Source: Corbicula japonica
Taxonomy: Eukaryota; Mollusca; Bivalvia; Venerida; Cyrenidae
Reading direction: 5' to 3'
Length of the DNA: 64,000 nt
Assembly: GCA_038501625.1 (NCBI GenBank)
Contig: JAZAYU010000203.1
Coordinates: 186,001 to 250,000 of the forward strand
Shown piece after piece: positions 11,623 to 24,625 of this stretch. The notes beneath the pieces were generated by a model. It did no database searches, was not told the origin of the DNA, and worked only from the letters and a program-made list of their open reading frames with translations. Positions within the stretch are counted from its first letter, which is position 1; the number at the start of each line of letters is the position of its first letter. The translations under genes and the position numbers were made by a program.

Positions 11623-14600
11623 AAGGGTCACATAGCTTCTCACTGTTCAAAACTCTTGTCGGAAAACTAGAATTGGCTGGTCTTGTGCCCGAAAGTTCAG
11701 CCTCTAAGAAAACACATGAAAATGGGCAACAGAATATAGTTCTAAATTCACTCAAAACTAGGTCATGTTTATTTGCAAAGATAATTGTTGGAGACGTTTG
11801 TAGTCAAGCCTTGATTGACTCTGGGTCAGCTGCCAGTATACTGTCAGTAAAGCTGATAAACAAAATAGGAATAGACTTAGAAAATCTAACCAAGGATTCC
11901 CATACATTAACAGCTGCAAATGGGGGTGATCTCAAGGTTTTCGGAAAAATAAAGTTAGATTTTGAAATAGACAATGAGATGTTTTCTTATGAATTCTTGG
12001 TGGCTGAATTGGATGACATTTCAGTGATTCTCGGGGGTGACTTCTTAGAAGATTATGATGTTAATCTTAAGTTTGGTAAAAATTGCATGATTATAGGAAA
12101 ACATAAAATCAATCTTTACAGACAGGAGAGTAACAAAATAGCTAGGATAAGACTTGATGAAAAAATCAAAATTCCTGCAGAGTCAGAGATAATAGTGAAT
12201 GCTAAAATAGATAATATCTTCTCTCATTCACTTGGCATCATTGAACCTTATAAAGTGATGTTAAAGAAAGGCATACTCATGGCAAAAGCACTTGTTACTT
12301 CTGAGAGGGAAAAAGTTCCTATTTCTTTGATAAATTTGACAGACAAGAACATTAAAATTGATAGAAACTTGACCATTGGAAGCATTCAGGAGATATCTAG
12401 TTATAGTGAAATAACAGATTCACAGTCCTTTAATAGTGAGGCAATTGAACTACCAAGTCATTTGCAACCTTTAATTGATGAGGCTTCAGAATCGTTAGAT
12501 TTAGACCAGATATGCAGATTAAAATATCTTCTACATGAGTTTAAGGACATATTCTCTGATAGTTCAGGAAAGGTCACACAGACTGACCTAGTTGAACATA
12601 AAATCAATGTCGGGGATGCTAAGCCAGTAAAAATTCCACCTAGGAGAGTTTCTCCTGCGCAGAAACAAATAATTGAAAATGAAATACAGAAAATGTTAGA
12701 TCAAGACATAATTGAACCCAGTTCAAGTGCATGGGCAGCACCGGTAGTCTTGGTAAAGAAACAAGACAACTCAATTAGGTTTTGTTTAGATTACCGGAAG
12801 CTAAATTCAATTACAAAGAAAGATGCATACCCGTTACCGAAAATAAATGATGCACTTGACACACTTTCTGGGGCGAAATACTTCTGCCAGCGGCTATTGG
12901 CAAGTCAAAATGCCTGAAGATAGTAAGCCCCTTACATCATTTAATACGCATTTCGGATCATTTCAGTTCAAGGTCATGCCCTTTGGCATTTGTAATGCCC
13001 CGGCGACCTTTGAAAGGTTAATCGAATTAGTCTTGAGAGGCATGCAGTGGAAACAATGTTTATGTTATCTGGATGATATTATTGTCTTTGGTCCAACTTT
13101 TGAAACAACCCTTGACAATTTAAGGCAAGTTTTCGTTCGATTTCGTACTGCAAATCTTAGCCTTAAGCCAAATAAATGCCACCTTTTCAAAAATCAAGTT
13201 CATTATTTAGGACATATTGTATCAGAAAAGGGGATATCCTGTAACACTGACAAGATTGATGTTATTCAAAATTGGCCAAAACCAGAAACTAAAACTGAAT
13301 TAAAGAGCTTTATAGGTCTGTTAAGCTATTACAGGAAATTTATTCCAGATTTTGCACAACTAGCATTTCCTTTAAATGAGCTTACTCAGAAAAAGCGAAA
13401 ATTTATATGGACAGATGCATGTCAAGACAGTTTTGAAAAACTGAAGACAAAGCTAATAAGTCCTCCCATTCTTTGCTTCCCACAAGAAGAAGGTCAATTT
13501 ATTCTTGATACTGATGGGTGTTATACTGGTATAGGTGCTGTACTCTCTCAAATTCAAGATGGTGAAGAGAAGGTTATCTCTTATGCCAGTAAAACACTAA
13601 ACAAATCTCAACAAAAATACTGCACAACTTTCATTGAGTTATTAGCCGTGGTAACATTTATAAAAAAATACTTTCGGCATTATCTCTGGGGAAGAAAGTT
13701 TCTGGTCAGAACAGATCATGCTTCATTATTGTGGTTGAGAAATTTAAAGGAACCAGAAGGCATGTTAGCCCGTTGGCTTACCGTATTAGACACGTATGAC
13801 TTTGTTGTTCAATACCGCAAAGGCAATCACCATGTCAATGCTGATGCCCTATCAAGAATCCCAAATAAAAAACATCACTGCAAAAGAGAAGATTGTCCTG
13901 ATTGTGGTACCTCAAATTCACAACATAATACTCTTACTGAGGGAAAAGGCAATATTGTGCCTGTAAACCCCATCATCAGTAAGACAAATAATCCAGACAC
14001 TGAAGAAAGGGAACAAACTTACTCCATTTTAGACTCAAACTGGATTCAACAGTAGTCAAATGAGGAGTTGTTAGAGTGGCAAACCCAAGACCCAGACATT
14101 AGCATTATCTTAAACATTAAAACCGAGAATCATGATAAGCCTGATAAAAACACTACCAATCAGTAAAATACTAATGTTAGAACACTCTGGAGTCTATGGG
14201 AATCTCTAATCATCAAAGATGGCTTGCTATATCGTAAAAAGGAAAATGAGGGTTTACGTTTTGTACTTCCAAAACATTTAAGGTCTGAGGTCTTTACTCA
14301 GTTACATACAAACAGAATTGCAGGTCATTTAGGACGTGACAGAACAATCGCATCAATAAAGAAAAGGTTCTATTGGCCTAACTTTACAAGCGATATTGAG
14401 CGTTGGGTTAGATCTTGTGTTACGTGTGCAAGACGGAAACCTGGTCCAGGTCTAGGCAAATCCGAGTTACAGCAAGATATTTCGTTTCAGCCACTTGACC
14501 GCATTGCTTTAGATATTCTTGGTCCATTAAATATAACCTGTATTGGAAATCAGTATATATTAGTTGTTAATGACTACTTTACAAAATTTACAGAGGCATA

Positions 14601-15569
14601 TGCTTTGCCTGATCATACCGCGTTGACTGTAGCAGATAAATTAGTTACAGAATTTATATGCAGATACGGTGTTCCGTCAATTATCCATAGTGACCAGGGA
14701 CCAGAGTATTAGTCTAACCTTTTTGCACACATTTGTAAATTGTTAGGCATTGAGAAAACAAGAACTGTACCGTATAACCCGAAGTCTGATGGACTATCAG
14801 AACGAAATATAAGAACAATTCAAATGATGTTGGCTATGTTTGTCAATGACCATCGAAATGACTGGGATGACCATTTACCCTTTGTCATGATGGCTTACTG
14901 GTCAACAGTTCATGCTAGTACAAAATGCACTCCAAACCTACTCATGTTCGGAAGGGATATCACACTCCCAGTAGATATCATGTATGGAGATCCTCCTCAC
15001 TCCTGTGAATTTGCTTGTCCCTCCGAATATGGTGAATGGCTGAGACACTCTATGTTATTGTCTCACAAACAAGTTTCAGAACAATTGCAAATCGCTGCTT
15101 CTAGACAAAATAAGTGTTATTCAAAAGGGTAAAAACCAAGCTCTTACTCAGAAAATGAACTGGTATGGAGATGGTACCCGCCAACAGCTAATGTTAAATT
15201 AGGCTTAGGATGGGTGGGTCCCTATAAGGTACTTAAAAAGGTCACAAAGTTGACCTACCAAGTTGAACACACTGTCTTTAAAAACAAGTAGTTGTACATG
15301 TGGACCATTTAAAGAAATACAATGGACCCGCGACACAGTACAATTTAGAACCGCCAGGATTAGAAGCAGATTTAATTCCTGGTAGTCTCCCCTTGACCGA
15401 GGAGATTGGAAGTGCTGATAATACAGCGGTAGATCCTTCCCTCATGGACAATGTGTATCTTTCAGATCCTCCAGAGGTTGATGTATTGGATCCACCCCTG
15501 TCCGAAACACCTTATCGAACAAGGGTGGGGCGTAGAGTGAAACCAAAACAAATATTTTCACCTACGTAG
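11613..15569 (+). pseudogene. Gypsy pol (protease, RT, RNase H, integrase), multiply disrupted
   Basis: The aspartic protease has LIDSGSAASILS near 11810. RT runs from about 12590 with AAPVVLVKKQDNSIRFCLDYRKL, then PFGICNAPATFERL and the catalytic YLDD near 13070. RNase H starts at FILDTDGCYTGIGAVLSQ. Integrase has an HHCC-like region (HLGRDRTIASIKKRFYWP, CVTC) and D, D, E residues in LDILGP, HSDQG and GLSERN. Defects: a small deletion with frame change near 12885 between the GAKYF and ASGYW motifs, in-frame stops at 14053, 14164, 14710 and 15130, and a frame change near 15285. The product would be non-functional. Confidence 0.9.
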
Positions 15570-16311
15570 CAGCCTGCTGTTAAAAGATAATTACCAGATT
15601 AGATCAATATCATGTTGATATATTAATACATGATGCGTTGTAAATAGTTTAAACATGGTCAGCATATAATAAAGTTTTTTTGTTTAAAGTTGCCAAAATG
15701 CTGAAACAATTCATATTTAATGTATATTTTGTGTCACTGACTTTGTTTTGGCTAGCCTTGTAATTGGCTAACTGCAGATTACAAAGTCATTATGTGACAA
15801 AAATCATATTATATTATATTATATTATATTATATTATATTAATATTGGTTACTAACATGTTTCTTGTAAAATGTCTATAAAGTACCACTTTATTGCCATG
15901 TCATTGATATATGCTTTGCGTTAGGTTTGTGTTGAAATAGCACAAATTTACTTAATTATTTAATATGAAATTTTATGTGTTAGAACCTATAATATTAAAT
16001 TTTGTTCTAATTGACAGTTTTTTTTAAATGAATAATTGTGGTATACATTCTATTCTGTTAATACTTGAAACATCAATCAATTCTGTAAGGGTTGCACTGG
16101 CTATTCTTGAAGTTACATGTTGAATAAACTGTATCAGTGGTGATAACGTTTATTGTAGCTTTGAAATTGCAACAGTTATGAATAGATTTTATATGGACAA
16201 AATATTTGTTCTGGTATATAGGTACTTATATAAAGGAAAGAGCTCTTCCTGACATTGAGTACGATGTATCAGTTAACAATACCTAGAAATAGTATTTCTT
16301 TAATGGAATTT
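15570..16311 (+). other. Non-coding region between Gypsy pol and the zinc-finger ORF
   Basis: About 740 bp without an ORF. An ATATT pentanucleotide run is at 15806-15842. The region could hold a promoter or splice sites for the downstream ORF; none is certain. Confidence 0.5.
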
Positions 16312-16346
16312 ATCCTGGAAAATTTATGTTGTCCGGGCCAGGATGT
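16312..16346 (+). repeat. Hairpin direct repeat, copy 1
   Basis: ATCCTGG and CCAGGAT arms enclose a spacer ending in CCGGG. Nearly the same 33-35 bp recur at 16546-16578, just upstream of the zinc-finger start codon. Confidence 0.6.
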
Positions 16347-16545
16347 AGAGTTTGTTTATGATGGGAGTGTTTCATTGCATCAATAAATATTATTTTTTCC
16401 TTATAAGGTATTATTGCAAGAAACAGTTCTGCTATATGTGGGCATCATGTAAATATTGGGAAAGAAGTTGAATGAAGGAATGTTATTTTCCTTTCAGCTC
16501 TTTACCCATTTCTATTTATTTTTTGTTTAATATATAACAGCTGTT

Positions 16546-16578
16546 ATCCTGGAAACTGATGCTGCCCGGGCCAGGACA
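16546..16578 (+). repeat. Hairpin direct repeat, copy 2
   Basis: ATCCTGG...GCCCGGGCCAGGAC, close to copy 1. It lies between an acceptor-like TATATAACAG (to 16540) and a donor-like TTTG|GTAAGA (16581). Confidence 0.6.
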
Positions 16579-16633
16579 TTTGGTAAGATTGTGTGTATTG
16601 CCATGTACCTTACAGTTTATTTATTATTTTAGT

Positions 16634-17032
16634 ATGGCTGATCTTCAAGAGCTATTAGGAGATCCTGATGAAATTAAAACCTTCTGCCGAGAAGAGGATC
16701 TAAGGCCGTTTTGGCCTAACCAGCCGACACGTTGCCCGGTTATAAGATGCAGTGAACAACTGTACTCCAGCCATGGAACTTTTTATAGATACTGGCAGCA
16801 GAAACATTTACCTAATAAAATGGGATACACGTGTCCGTGCTGTGAGCACAAGTTTTACAGACGTGATTACGCTCTCCGCCATGTCAGGACCAAACACGCA
16901 CTCCTGGATAAGGACAAACTGCTTGAAAAGGAGGAGCCGAATGAACATTATGTGAATCCTGATAGCGTGCTTCCCTACAGAATTAATTACAAGGAGCGTC
17001 ACGCATTGAAACGCCGTCGACAGTCAACCTAA
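16634..17032 (+). CDS. C2H2 zinc-finger ORF in the env position of the Gypsy element
   Basis: 132 aa if started at the ATG of MADLQELLGD. An upstream in-frame ATG at 16559 falls inside a hairpin repeat and precedes a donor-like site, so it is less likely. One canonical finger, CX2CX12HX4H, reads CPCCEHKFYRRDYALRHV and ends at KH. Before it is a degenerate finger-like motif (CPVIRC...QQKH) lacking the first His. The C terminus is basic (KERHALKRRRQ). An acceptor-like TTTATTATTTTAG ends just before the ATG, so a spliced subgenomic RNA is plausible. The frame is intact while gag-pol is broken. The role is unknown; DNA or RNA binding is inferred from the finger. Confidence 0.75.
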   Translation: MADLQELLGDPDEIKTFCREEDLRPFWPNQPTRCPVIRCSEQLYSSHGTFYRYWQQKHLPNKMGYTCPCCEHKFYRRDYALRHVRTKHALLDKDKLLEKEEPNEHYVNPDSVLPYRINYKERHALKRRRQST

Positions 17033-17320
17033 GAAACAGCTCTCATCACAACCGCAGCAGACTACCGGGACGAGGTGATTCTCTTCGATTACCATGGAAA
17101 CACACTCGGAAAGACTTACAAAAGATCTTACAACAAGTGACAGTGTTGACTTTGAGTGTCTGACATTGTGATTGAAAATATATATTTATAACAGTATGCT
17201 AGGTATGTTTGGTACAGCAGCAAGTCCTAAGTTTTCAATGTTCTATTTATTCTTGAAATGTGATCAATTTTGTATAATTCCTGCCATATTTTTTTTGGTT
17301 ACAATTTCTATAAATTTCTT

Positions 17321-17335
17321 TTAAGGAAGGTGGAG
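17321..17335 (+). promoter_or_regulatory. Polypurine tract
   Basis: AAGGAAGGTGGAG directly abuts the 3' LTR, as expected for plus-strand priming. Confidence 0.8.
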
Positions 17336-18097
<762 letters not shown>

Positions 18098-18162
18098 GTG
18101 CTGATTTGTTAAAGCTACCCGAACGTTTTCGTCAACATTTAATTGACTTCATCAGGGGTATG

Positions 18163-18215
18163 ATCAGTGGTCTAGGGGTAGAGCATCGGACTCCAGATCC
18201 GTTCGAGTCCCACAA
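18163..18215 (+). mobile_element. tRNA-like sequence, probable SINE head
   Basis: TGGTCTAGGGGTAGAGCATC (D-arm, A-box-like), GACTCCAGATC (CCA anticodon-like loop) and GTTCGAGTCCC (B-box). The variable region and acceptor stem do not pair as in a working tRNA, so it is more likely a SINE or tRNA pseudogene. Confidence 0.5.
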
Positions 18216-18659
18216 GGGTTGAGGTTCGTCTGCAGTATGCTCAATCCACATTCGGTGTGGGTACTGGTTGGAAACCTAGGAAGCAGTCATCTAGCATGAT
18301 TAATATAAGTTTGAATAACTTGATTCGCAATCGATGGTTGCCACCATTAGCATTAAATTTGCAGCTTTAGACAGCCTTGAATTATATAATACTTATCCGA
18401 TTTTGGCCGGATATTTCACCAGTGGAGTCTGACAATTATATATTTCTGAAATTTTATGTGATGTTCGTTATTAAATACAAATAAAACTCAGAGTAAACAT
18501 GATTTTCATAATCTTTAATACCATTTTGTTTGGGTTTTTTTAACAACGATCAGCTTTCATAATTATATCGACAAAGTCAATCTAACTAAGAACATGCATA
18601 CAAGTATTAAAAGTATTAAATAAAACTGTTAATTAGTGTGCAGTTAAATGTTTTGATTT

Positions 18660-18829
18660 TCACTGTTGCGTTCGACACTTGCGAGATATATAATCTTTGC
18701 AACACACAAAGATCGAAAAGAAAAATGCAATTGCAAACGGATAAGAACATGATCCAAAGACCATACAGGACCAGCCGACAACCTCAAATCCTTGTAGACA
18801 TCCCACGTGCCAGAACGCAGTCCAAAGCT
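18660..18829 (-). CDS. Tetraspan A coding exon 4
   Basis: The acceptor CATTTTTCAG precedes AGCTTTGG. The exon encodes a LWTAFWHVGCLQGFEVVGW region and the last helix, then SRKCRTQQ and a stop. Confidence 0.75.
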
Positions 18830-20993
18830 CTGAAAAATGAAAAAGGTAACATTCCACAGCTGTAGATAGTGTTTGTAGAATTTCAGTTTAAATAATCGTC
18901 AATTCAGAATGAAGTGAATAGTAAGCTCTCTTGAGGTCTAAATTTACTTCTAACAAATAGGAGCACTAAATGGCTATTTTTTAAAGTTTATCCTACTGAA
19001 TCAAAATTTAATTTACTTGTTGCCTAACATGATTCCGCGTCTGATTATGTTAGGACGCTGTCCGAAGCCATCAATTGGGACGAGGATAAACCCTTTTTAT
19101 TAATAGCTCAAATCTTAATGTCACAAAATCTAATAAAGCAAAAGCCTTTTGAAATCTAATCTTTAAATGGCGATCCGCTTAGAATACAAGAGTTTCATGG
19201 GTCATACATGACAGAAAAAAGAACATTTAGAAGAGTACTTACTCAATACTAACATTATTGGAACTTAAAGCATTGTATTTCCGTGTTCACTATAGATTAT
19301 TTAATAAAATATTGTTTTTGAACCACTACAAAGAAATGTTAAGGTACACCGGTACGACAGAACATCAATTGTTTTGAAATACAATAATATCAACTTAAAT
19401 TCAGATGTTTACATTGTAAATAAATATTTGCCTGACCAATTGGTTGCATCAAAACCGAAGTTGTTCTTTATGCGTTTGTACGTTTAACTGCAGTTTTAAA
19501 GTCAGACATTCTAAGACTTATTACAGTAAATTATTTCAGGTATCGTTTCTTATCTTGCACAATAGTGACTTATAACAAATTTCAATACAATACCGATATA
19601 GTTTCATTTTAACAACACGTTTTCCCTGGAACATTCCCCAGACACGTTAAAGTTAACAATTTGTCTACATATTCAAATCACGTTATATTGATAATACCAT
19701 TGAACTGTCGTGTAGTGTCCACGCGCGTAAAATGAAGTTTTAATCGTGTACGGAAATGTCTTTTATACTTACGTGAAAACGTAAATAAAAGGGTAATTTT
19801 ATCCCATTCAAACTTGCAGGACCCTTTTGACGACAATTCAGAGTAAGTTGTAATAAATTTATAAACGGATGTCACTAACGTAAGAAGGAATGACGCCAGA
19901 AAGAAGCCAAACAGCTCTGGGATCGGAACTAGAAAATTTAAAACAAACCTTCTATATAATTATAGTTTCTAACGTTACTTATGAAATATAACTTTATTCT
20001 AGTTGTTAACTTAACGTTTCGTAATATGAAATTGCGAGTATTAAACATGTAACAGTTGAAACTAAACGGTTCGGGTTCGATTCCCAGCATAGAAAATATC
20101 ATTTGAAAATTACTGTGACGCTTTTTGTTCAATGTGGCGGCCGTAGAAAGTTTCCCCGTACGTAAAGTCAGTACTGTAATCCGTAAATAATCAGTTATCG
20201 ATGTCATATAATAATAAAAACCTTTATCTGGATTAACTGCGCAACTAATTTGGGGGTTGTCCCGGATAGCTCGATCGGTAGCGTAGTTGTAATAATTTGT
20301 GATAAATTACTGTATAACGAGATTCGTAATCATTGCATTTATCATTTTGCATAAAACTACAATACGGTGTTTTCATGTATATACCATCACTATAGCATCC
20401 GCCATCATCACATGTGTAATATAACCCTTTTATACTGCATGGCTTCGTTTCATTGTTTTTGTCTTCATTTATACATCCCCAAAAGGGGGAAAAGAACCCC
20501 AAGCTCTGAAAGAAGACATCATTATAAAGATATTTGATGGACTGCTTATCATAATAACAACGTAGTAATCTTAAACAATCAGACAAATGAATTAATATAC
20601 AAGGTAATGTAATTTTACCAATTTGTTCTTGTAATAGTCTCGTAACAGTAAAGTCCAGCTGGCATCAATGCATCGAGGCGATATCTAACCGAAAATAGTA
20701 CATTCTTTGATATGATATCGGTATCTCAGGCTTTATAAGTTTTGTGGACCAGCATTAAGCTGACATAAAATATAGACCCGGCATACTAGCATTAACCCGT
20801 TACATAGCCTGTCACAATCTTGTAGTGTTTCGGATAAACCATGATATGATTAGTAGATTAGTACTGAGATACCTATTTGAGTTTGTGAGAAACATATGCG
20901 TTGTATTCGTCTAAAATGAAACAAACACACTACCTGAAAAAACAGCATTGGGACAATAGCAGACAGAACTATAACACCATACTTCTCATCCAT
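18660..20993 (-). CDS. Tetraspan membrane protein A, claudin/PMP22-like; join of 4 exons
   Basis: Coding exons on the minus strand: 20993-20934, 20515-20395, 19928-19773 and 18829-18660. The intron phases are 0, 1, 1 and the total is 507 nt (168 aa). Hydrophobic helices fall in exons 1-2 (GVIVLSAIVPMLFFQ), exon 3 (LFGFFLASFLLTLVTSVYKF), the exon 3-4 join and exon 4 (FAIAFFFSIFVCC). The loop after helix 1 has FWGC, then GLYYTCDDGGC, reminiscent of the claudin W...GLW..C..C signature but with closer cysteines. Topology resembles PMP22/claudin, which act in cell contacts or as auxiliary subunits; that function is only inferred. The exon structure is shared exactly with tetraspan B. A 5' non-coding exon is at about 24626-24800. 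Confidence 0.75.
19773..19928 (-). CDS. Tetraspan A coding exon 3
   Basis: The acceptor AAATTTTCTAG precedes it and the donor C|GTAAGTAT follows. 156 nt, phase 1 to phase 1. It contains the second helix and ELSSKGSCKFEWDKITLLF. Confidence 0.8.
20045..20290 (+). mobile_element. SINE fragments in tetraspan A intron
   Basis: A B-box-like GGTTCGATTCC at about 20073 leads into the GGCGGCCGTA body also seen near 8285. A separate tRNA-like head, TCCCGGATAGCTCGATCGG, is at 20262-20280. Confidence 0.5.
20395..20515 (-). CDS. Tetraspan A coding exon 2
   Basis: The acceptor TTCTTTCAG precedes it and the donor G|GTATAT follows. 121 nt. It encodes SLGFFSPFWGC and GLYYTCDDGGCYSD. Confidence 0.8.
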
Positions 20994-21020
20994 GACTCTT
21001 TTACTTCATAAGTGATTCGC
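20934..21020 (-). CDS. Tetraspan A first coding exon
   Basis: The acceptor TTTTTTTCAG precedes 21020. A 27-nt leader is followed by the ATG at 20993, MDEKYGVIVLSAIVPMLFFQ, and donor CAG|GTAGTG. Tetraspan B has the same layout at 57178-57264. Confidence 0.75.
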
Positions 21021-21244
21021 CTGAAAAAAAATACTTTAACGTGAAGTTTAAGCAGTACATGTTAACTTTGTGTTGTAGAAGGTATCTAGAATCTCAAAAT
21101 AAGCCCTACCATGAAAACGAAATACTTAAAATTCGATATAAACTTCTTGATTGTTTCCTGGCAAATTTGAAAAAAAATATTTTGGTACATAGAGATAAAA
21201 ATAATCATGACAAATTGTTTGTTGCAAATCAAACTCGTTTAGGA

Positions 21245-21880
21245 TACCAACATGATATTATACAGCGCTCTGCAGGCCTTGTGATTAACCTTTCTACAGT
21301 TGATCATTATGCTTACCTTTTTAGTTGCACGACGGTGGCAGAGGTTTAAGAGTTTATGAAGGTTTATGGGGAAATCTTTTCTTAAAAGAACCTAGAAGCT
21401 CGATTTGTTTCTTTTATCCCTGTCATCGTGTTATTGCTGATTTTACTCCAAGAGCTCTGGTCTCGGTAAGATCATTGAGTACCCGCCCTTTGGCTTTGCA
21501 ATGCTATTAGCTTCTTATGTTTTATATGTTTGTGTGCTTTTGCATGCAACATTGTTGAGCCGATAATTGGGTTGGAGTTGTTTCACCAAGACAACTTGTA
21601 CTTGTTCTGTGATATGAGAACCTGTTGGGGCAAGTGTGAGGTTGGTGCACCCTAGAACCTGGTTTAAACCCCCAGTGGCAAATTGTTTCGCCACTGACCG
21701 TTCCAAGCCGGTAAACCCTCGGGTTCTTATTTTTATTGTTAGTGGTGTCTTTTTGAAACTGATCATTTTATTAACCATGCTCTCTCCTTCTTTCCCATTT
21801 TCTTGACTTTGGGGGGAGGCAGTTTTTTTCTGAATGTGGCGATTCCTGATATGCATATTTTACCTTTTTACGATGCAAAA
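21245..21880 (+). mobile_element. Penelope-like element 3' fragment (copy c, best preserved)
   Basis: It encodes the end of the RT ORF (GYQHDIIQRSAGLVINLSTV, VDHYAYLFSCTTV). An untranslated region follows with a CACTGACCGTTCCAAGCCGG block, ending in GGCGATTCCTGATATGCATA. The 5' part is missing, as in target-primed retrotransposition. Confidence 0.75.
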
Positions 21881-21964
21881 TGAGAAAAGTAATAATAAGA
21901 TTTTTACTACAACATATTGAAGCAAACTAAGTGAAGATGGTTAGATTGAGGATATCGTTATCAA

Positions 21965-22110
21965 GGGGCCTCTTAGGGACAAGTGTGAGGTTGGTGCACC
22001 ATAGAACCTGGTTTAACCCCCAGTGGCAATTTGTTTTGCCACTGACCGTTCCAAGGCGGCAACCCCAAGAGTTCTCTTTTTCGTAAATTGTTTGTGGCGT
22101 CTTTTTTACA
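21965..22110 (+). mobile_element. Penelope-like element fragment (copy d)
   Basis: It holds GACAAGTGTGAGGTTGGTGC through GACCGTTCCAAGGCGG, an internal piece of copy c repeated about 350 bp downstream. Confidence 0.7.
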
Positions 22111-23500
22111 CTTTCTTTAAAGATAATCTTAATGCGTATTTTTCTTTTTTGAGCAATTGTTTGAGATGTTAAAACTGTTGAATAATCCCAGTTTTAATAT
22201 GAAAGGTTCTGTTTGTTAATTGCAACAGTACCAAAATCAGGGTCGTGAAAAAATCCCTTCATAAATCTGTTACAGTGTACTTTTAATCCAACCGTAGATT
22301 AAAAAGTTGCAATTAACAAAGGCGCAACATTTATTTGCATTTTCGTGTTGTCATCCATATATATTTTCTGATATTTCTGTTGCCGTTTTTTTATACATTG
22401 ATTTTATTGTTTTCTACATAGCTAAATGGAATGCGGCTACTCATATCATTTTCACTTTAATTTTTTTTAATTTTAATTTTTTTTTAATTTCATATCACTT
22501 ATCAATTCAGTTTTAGGTAAATGTTTGTAAAGGAGAGGCGCACACTTTCGCTGCATATTTACCTTAAGTTTAAAGATAGCTCAAGTACAAGCAAACGGAG
22601 TTTTTTGTTGATTCAACATATGGCTTGTTTTATTAAAGCGATTATATATATGGTCTAATTTCTTTTAAGTAAATTTTAATAATGGCAGTAGGCCTGTCGA
22701 AAAGAAGACTACTTTCCAAGACCCAAATCCTATCATATCTGTTCACGTGTTTCCACCTCAACATGGGTAGCTTAGAATAAGATATCAATTTTCGGAAACT
22801 CATGAATTCTGCACATGTTAGAGGCTTTATCTCGCCTTTGACGACACCGTGATCAGGTTCGCCCATTTTGTTACAATCAAGTCATGTAACAATTTAATCT
22901 TAAGATGTTAAACTCTGACACTGTATGATTATATAAACTTATCAGCTGTTTCAATGGCTGGGACAAGCGTCGATTTAGGACCCTATATTTTCGTACTTAA
23001 AGTCATGAGCTTAAAATGAATCTTTATAAGACGAATCCAGACGAATGAAAATTCCCAATGCTTAATCCTTATTTGATGATTCCGTTAGATACTCTAACTC
23101 AACTATCAAAGTTAAGTTATTCTAGCTCTTAACTCACATAGCTTAGTTAAAGGATTACCAACACCAATTTGAAACTAAATTTATTAAAGATTAATCTTTA
23201 ATAAGTTTATTCACTTAGATACTTATTTTTTTGAATTCACATTATAAATTTGTTTGTATTGGGAATAAACATCTGGTGTGTTACTTATACCAAGTGACAT
23301 AAACTGGTTCCTTTCGGCCCTGTTTGACTAAGTTCAAATCTATACATTAAAATACACACAATGATATAGTTTAATTTGATAAGTTTTGTTTTAAAAAGAG
23401 TACTTCTCATAAGCGGTTGGATCAATAAGGAAATAAGATAAAGTGTATTTATATATGCATGTAATTGAGTCAAAAAGAAAATAAAATTGTATTGAATGAT
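22111..23500. other. Tetraspan A 5' intron, no recognised gene
   Basis: AT-rich sequence. A 75-codon minus-strand frame at 22642-22866 (MGEPDHGVVKGEIK...) has no recognisable family and no paralogue in the second unit, so it is not called. Confidence 0.4.
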
Positions 23501-23504
23501 AATG

Positions 23505-23600
23505 TCTCTAGCTGGGAGCGAACACGCACCGTCACGGCGACAGCGCCTAGCCCTGCAATTCCTGCGACGCAACCATTTGAGCTAACCGGGACAACCAAAA
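23505..23600 (-). mobile_element. tRNA-derived SINE head
   Basis: In reverse: GTCCCGGTTAGCTCAAATGG, GGCTAGGCGCTGTCGCCG and GACGGTGCGTGTTCGCTCCC, with A- and B-box-like parts. Same family as 8091-8385 and 45068-45165. Confidence 0.6.
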
Positions 23601-23879
23601 GATAAAATTGTCGTTGTTTTAAATGTTTTACAATGTACTGGCCTAAGCAACATATCACCTCGTACTAAAAACATAGCGCTCAATTGTATGATCCCCTACC
23701 CGAATGCAGATCTCCTCTCCATTCTCAATCTGCTGTGTACCCACACCATTGCGCAATCATTTTTGTTGTTATAAAATGTATTTTTAGTATTAAACATGTT
23801 TTTACATAAATATCTACCAGCATAATGTTATATCAAAGACTTGAGCCCGAGACCGAATAACCACATTCTCCTTTATTCT

Positions 23880-24150
23880 CCACCTCAGCGGGCATCCCAC
23901 TTGTCACTTGTTCTGTGCGAGAACCTGTTGGGCAGGTGGAAGGTATGTTCACCATAGAACCTAGTTGAAATCCACAGTGGCAAATTGTTAGCCACTGACC
24001 GTAACACCCAGGGTTTTCATTTTCATTAGTTGTTTGTTGCGTTTTTTTTATTAAAACGATCATTGTTTAACCAGGCTTTCTTCTCCTCTCTATTTTTTGG
24101 CTGTGAGGGGAGGCTGTGTCTGATAGATGTCGCTATTCCTAATATGCAGT
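23880..24150 (+). mobile_element. Penelope-like element 3' fragment (copy e)
   Basis: Matches from TTGTTCTGTGCGAGAACCTG to a terminal CGCTATTCCTAATATGCAG. Confidence 0.65.
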
Positions 24151-24625
24151 TTCTACCCTTTTCTCTAAACTATTGTGTCCGACAATTCTTCAAGTGAATA
24201 ATGCATCTTGAAATGTCACGTGCTATTTGGATTTTTTTCCTATTTCGTCTGCTTGAATTTGACGTGACTTCGTCCCCTTTTACATCCTCTTTCTACATTT
24301 GTCACCAATGTAGATCTGCTTTAACAGTAGCGATTCTAGCTATTATAAGACACTTGTAAACATATTTTATATTATTATACAGTTTCCTTTGTGATTTCAT
24401 TTGTAAAGTTGAGTCAGCTCTGAACATTACCTTTATATTTCAGTCGAAGTTATTATTAGCTACGATACCCCAAAATACTTTACGATCCGTTTGAAAACTT
24501 ACACGTGCATGAACTAATAGAAATACAAATATAATTTAACGTTTAGCAAATAAAAATTGTCAATTCATATGGCCATGTCAACATGGTCCACTCTTTAATA
24601 TGTTTAAACACAGACTTTAACTTAC

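Noticed and set aside
11600..11670. A -1 slippery heptamer for the Gypsy gag-pol shift
   Set aside because: The frame relation is -1, but no canonical X-XXY-YYZ heptamer could be read in the overlap.
21041..21349. A 102-codon plus-strand frame as a gene
   Set aside because: Its end is Penelope-like RT remnant and its start is intron shared with 57290-57420; no start context or exon support.
22642..22866. A 75-codon minus-strand frame with plausible composition
   Set aside because: No family recognised, no paralogue in the second unit, and it lies inside the tetraspan A 5' intron; it could be an exon but cannot be supported.
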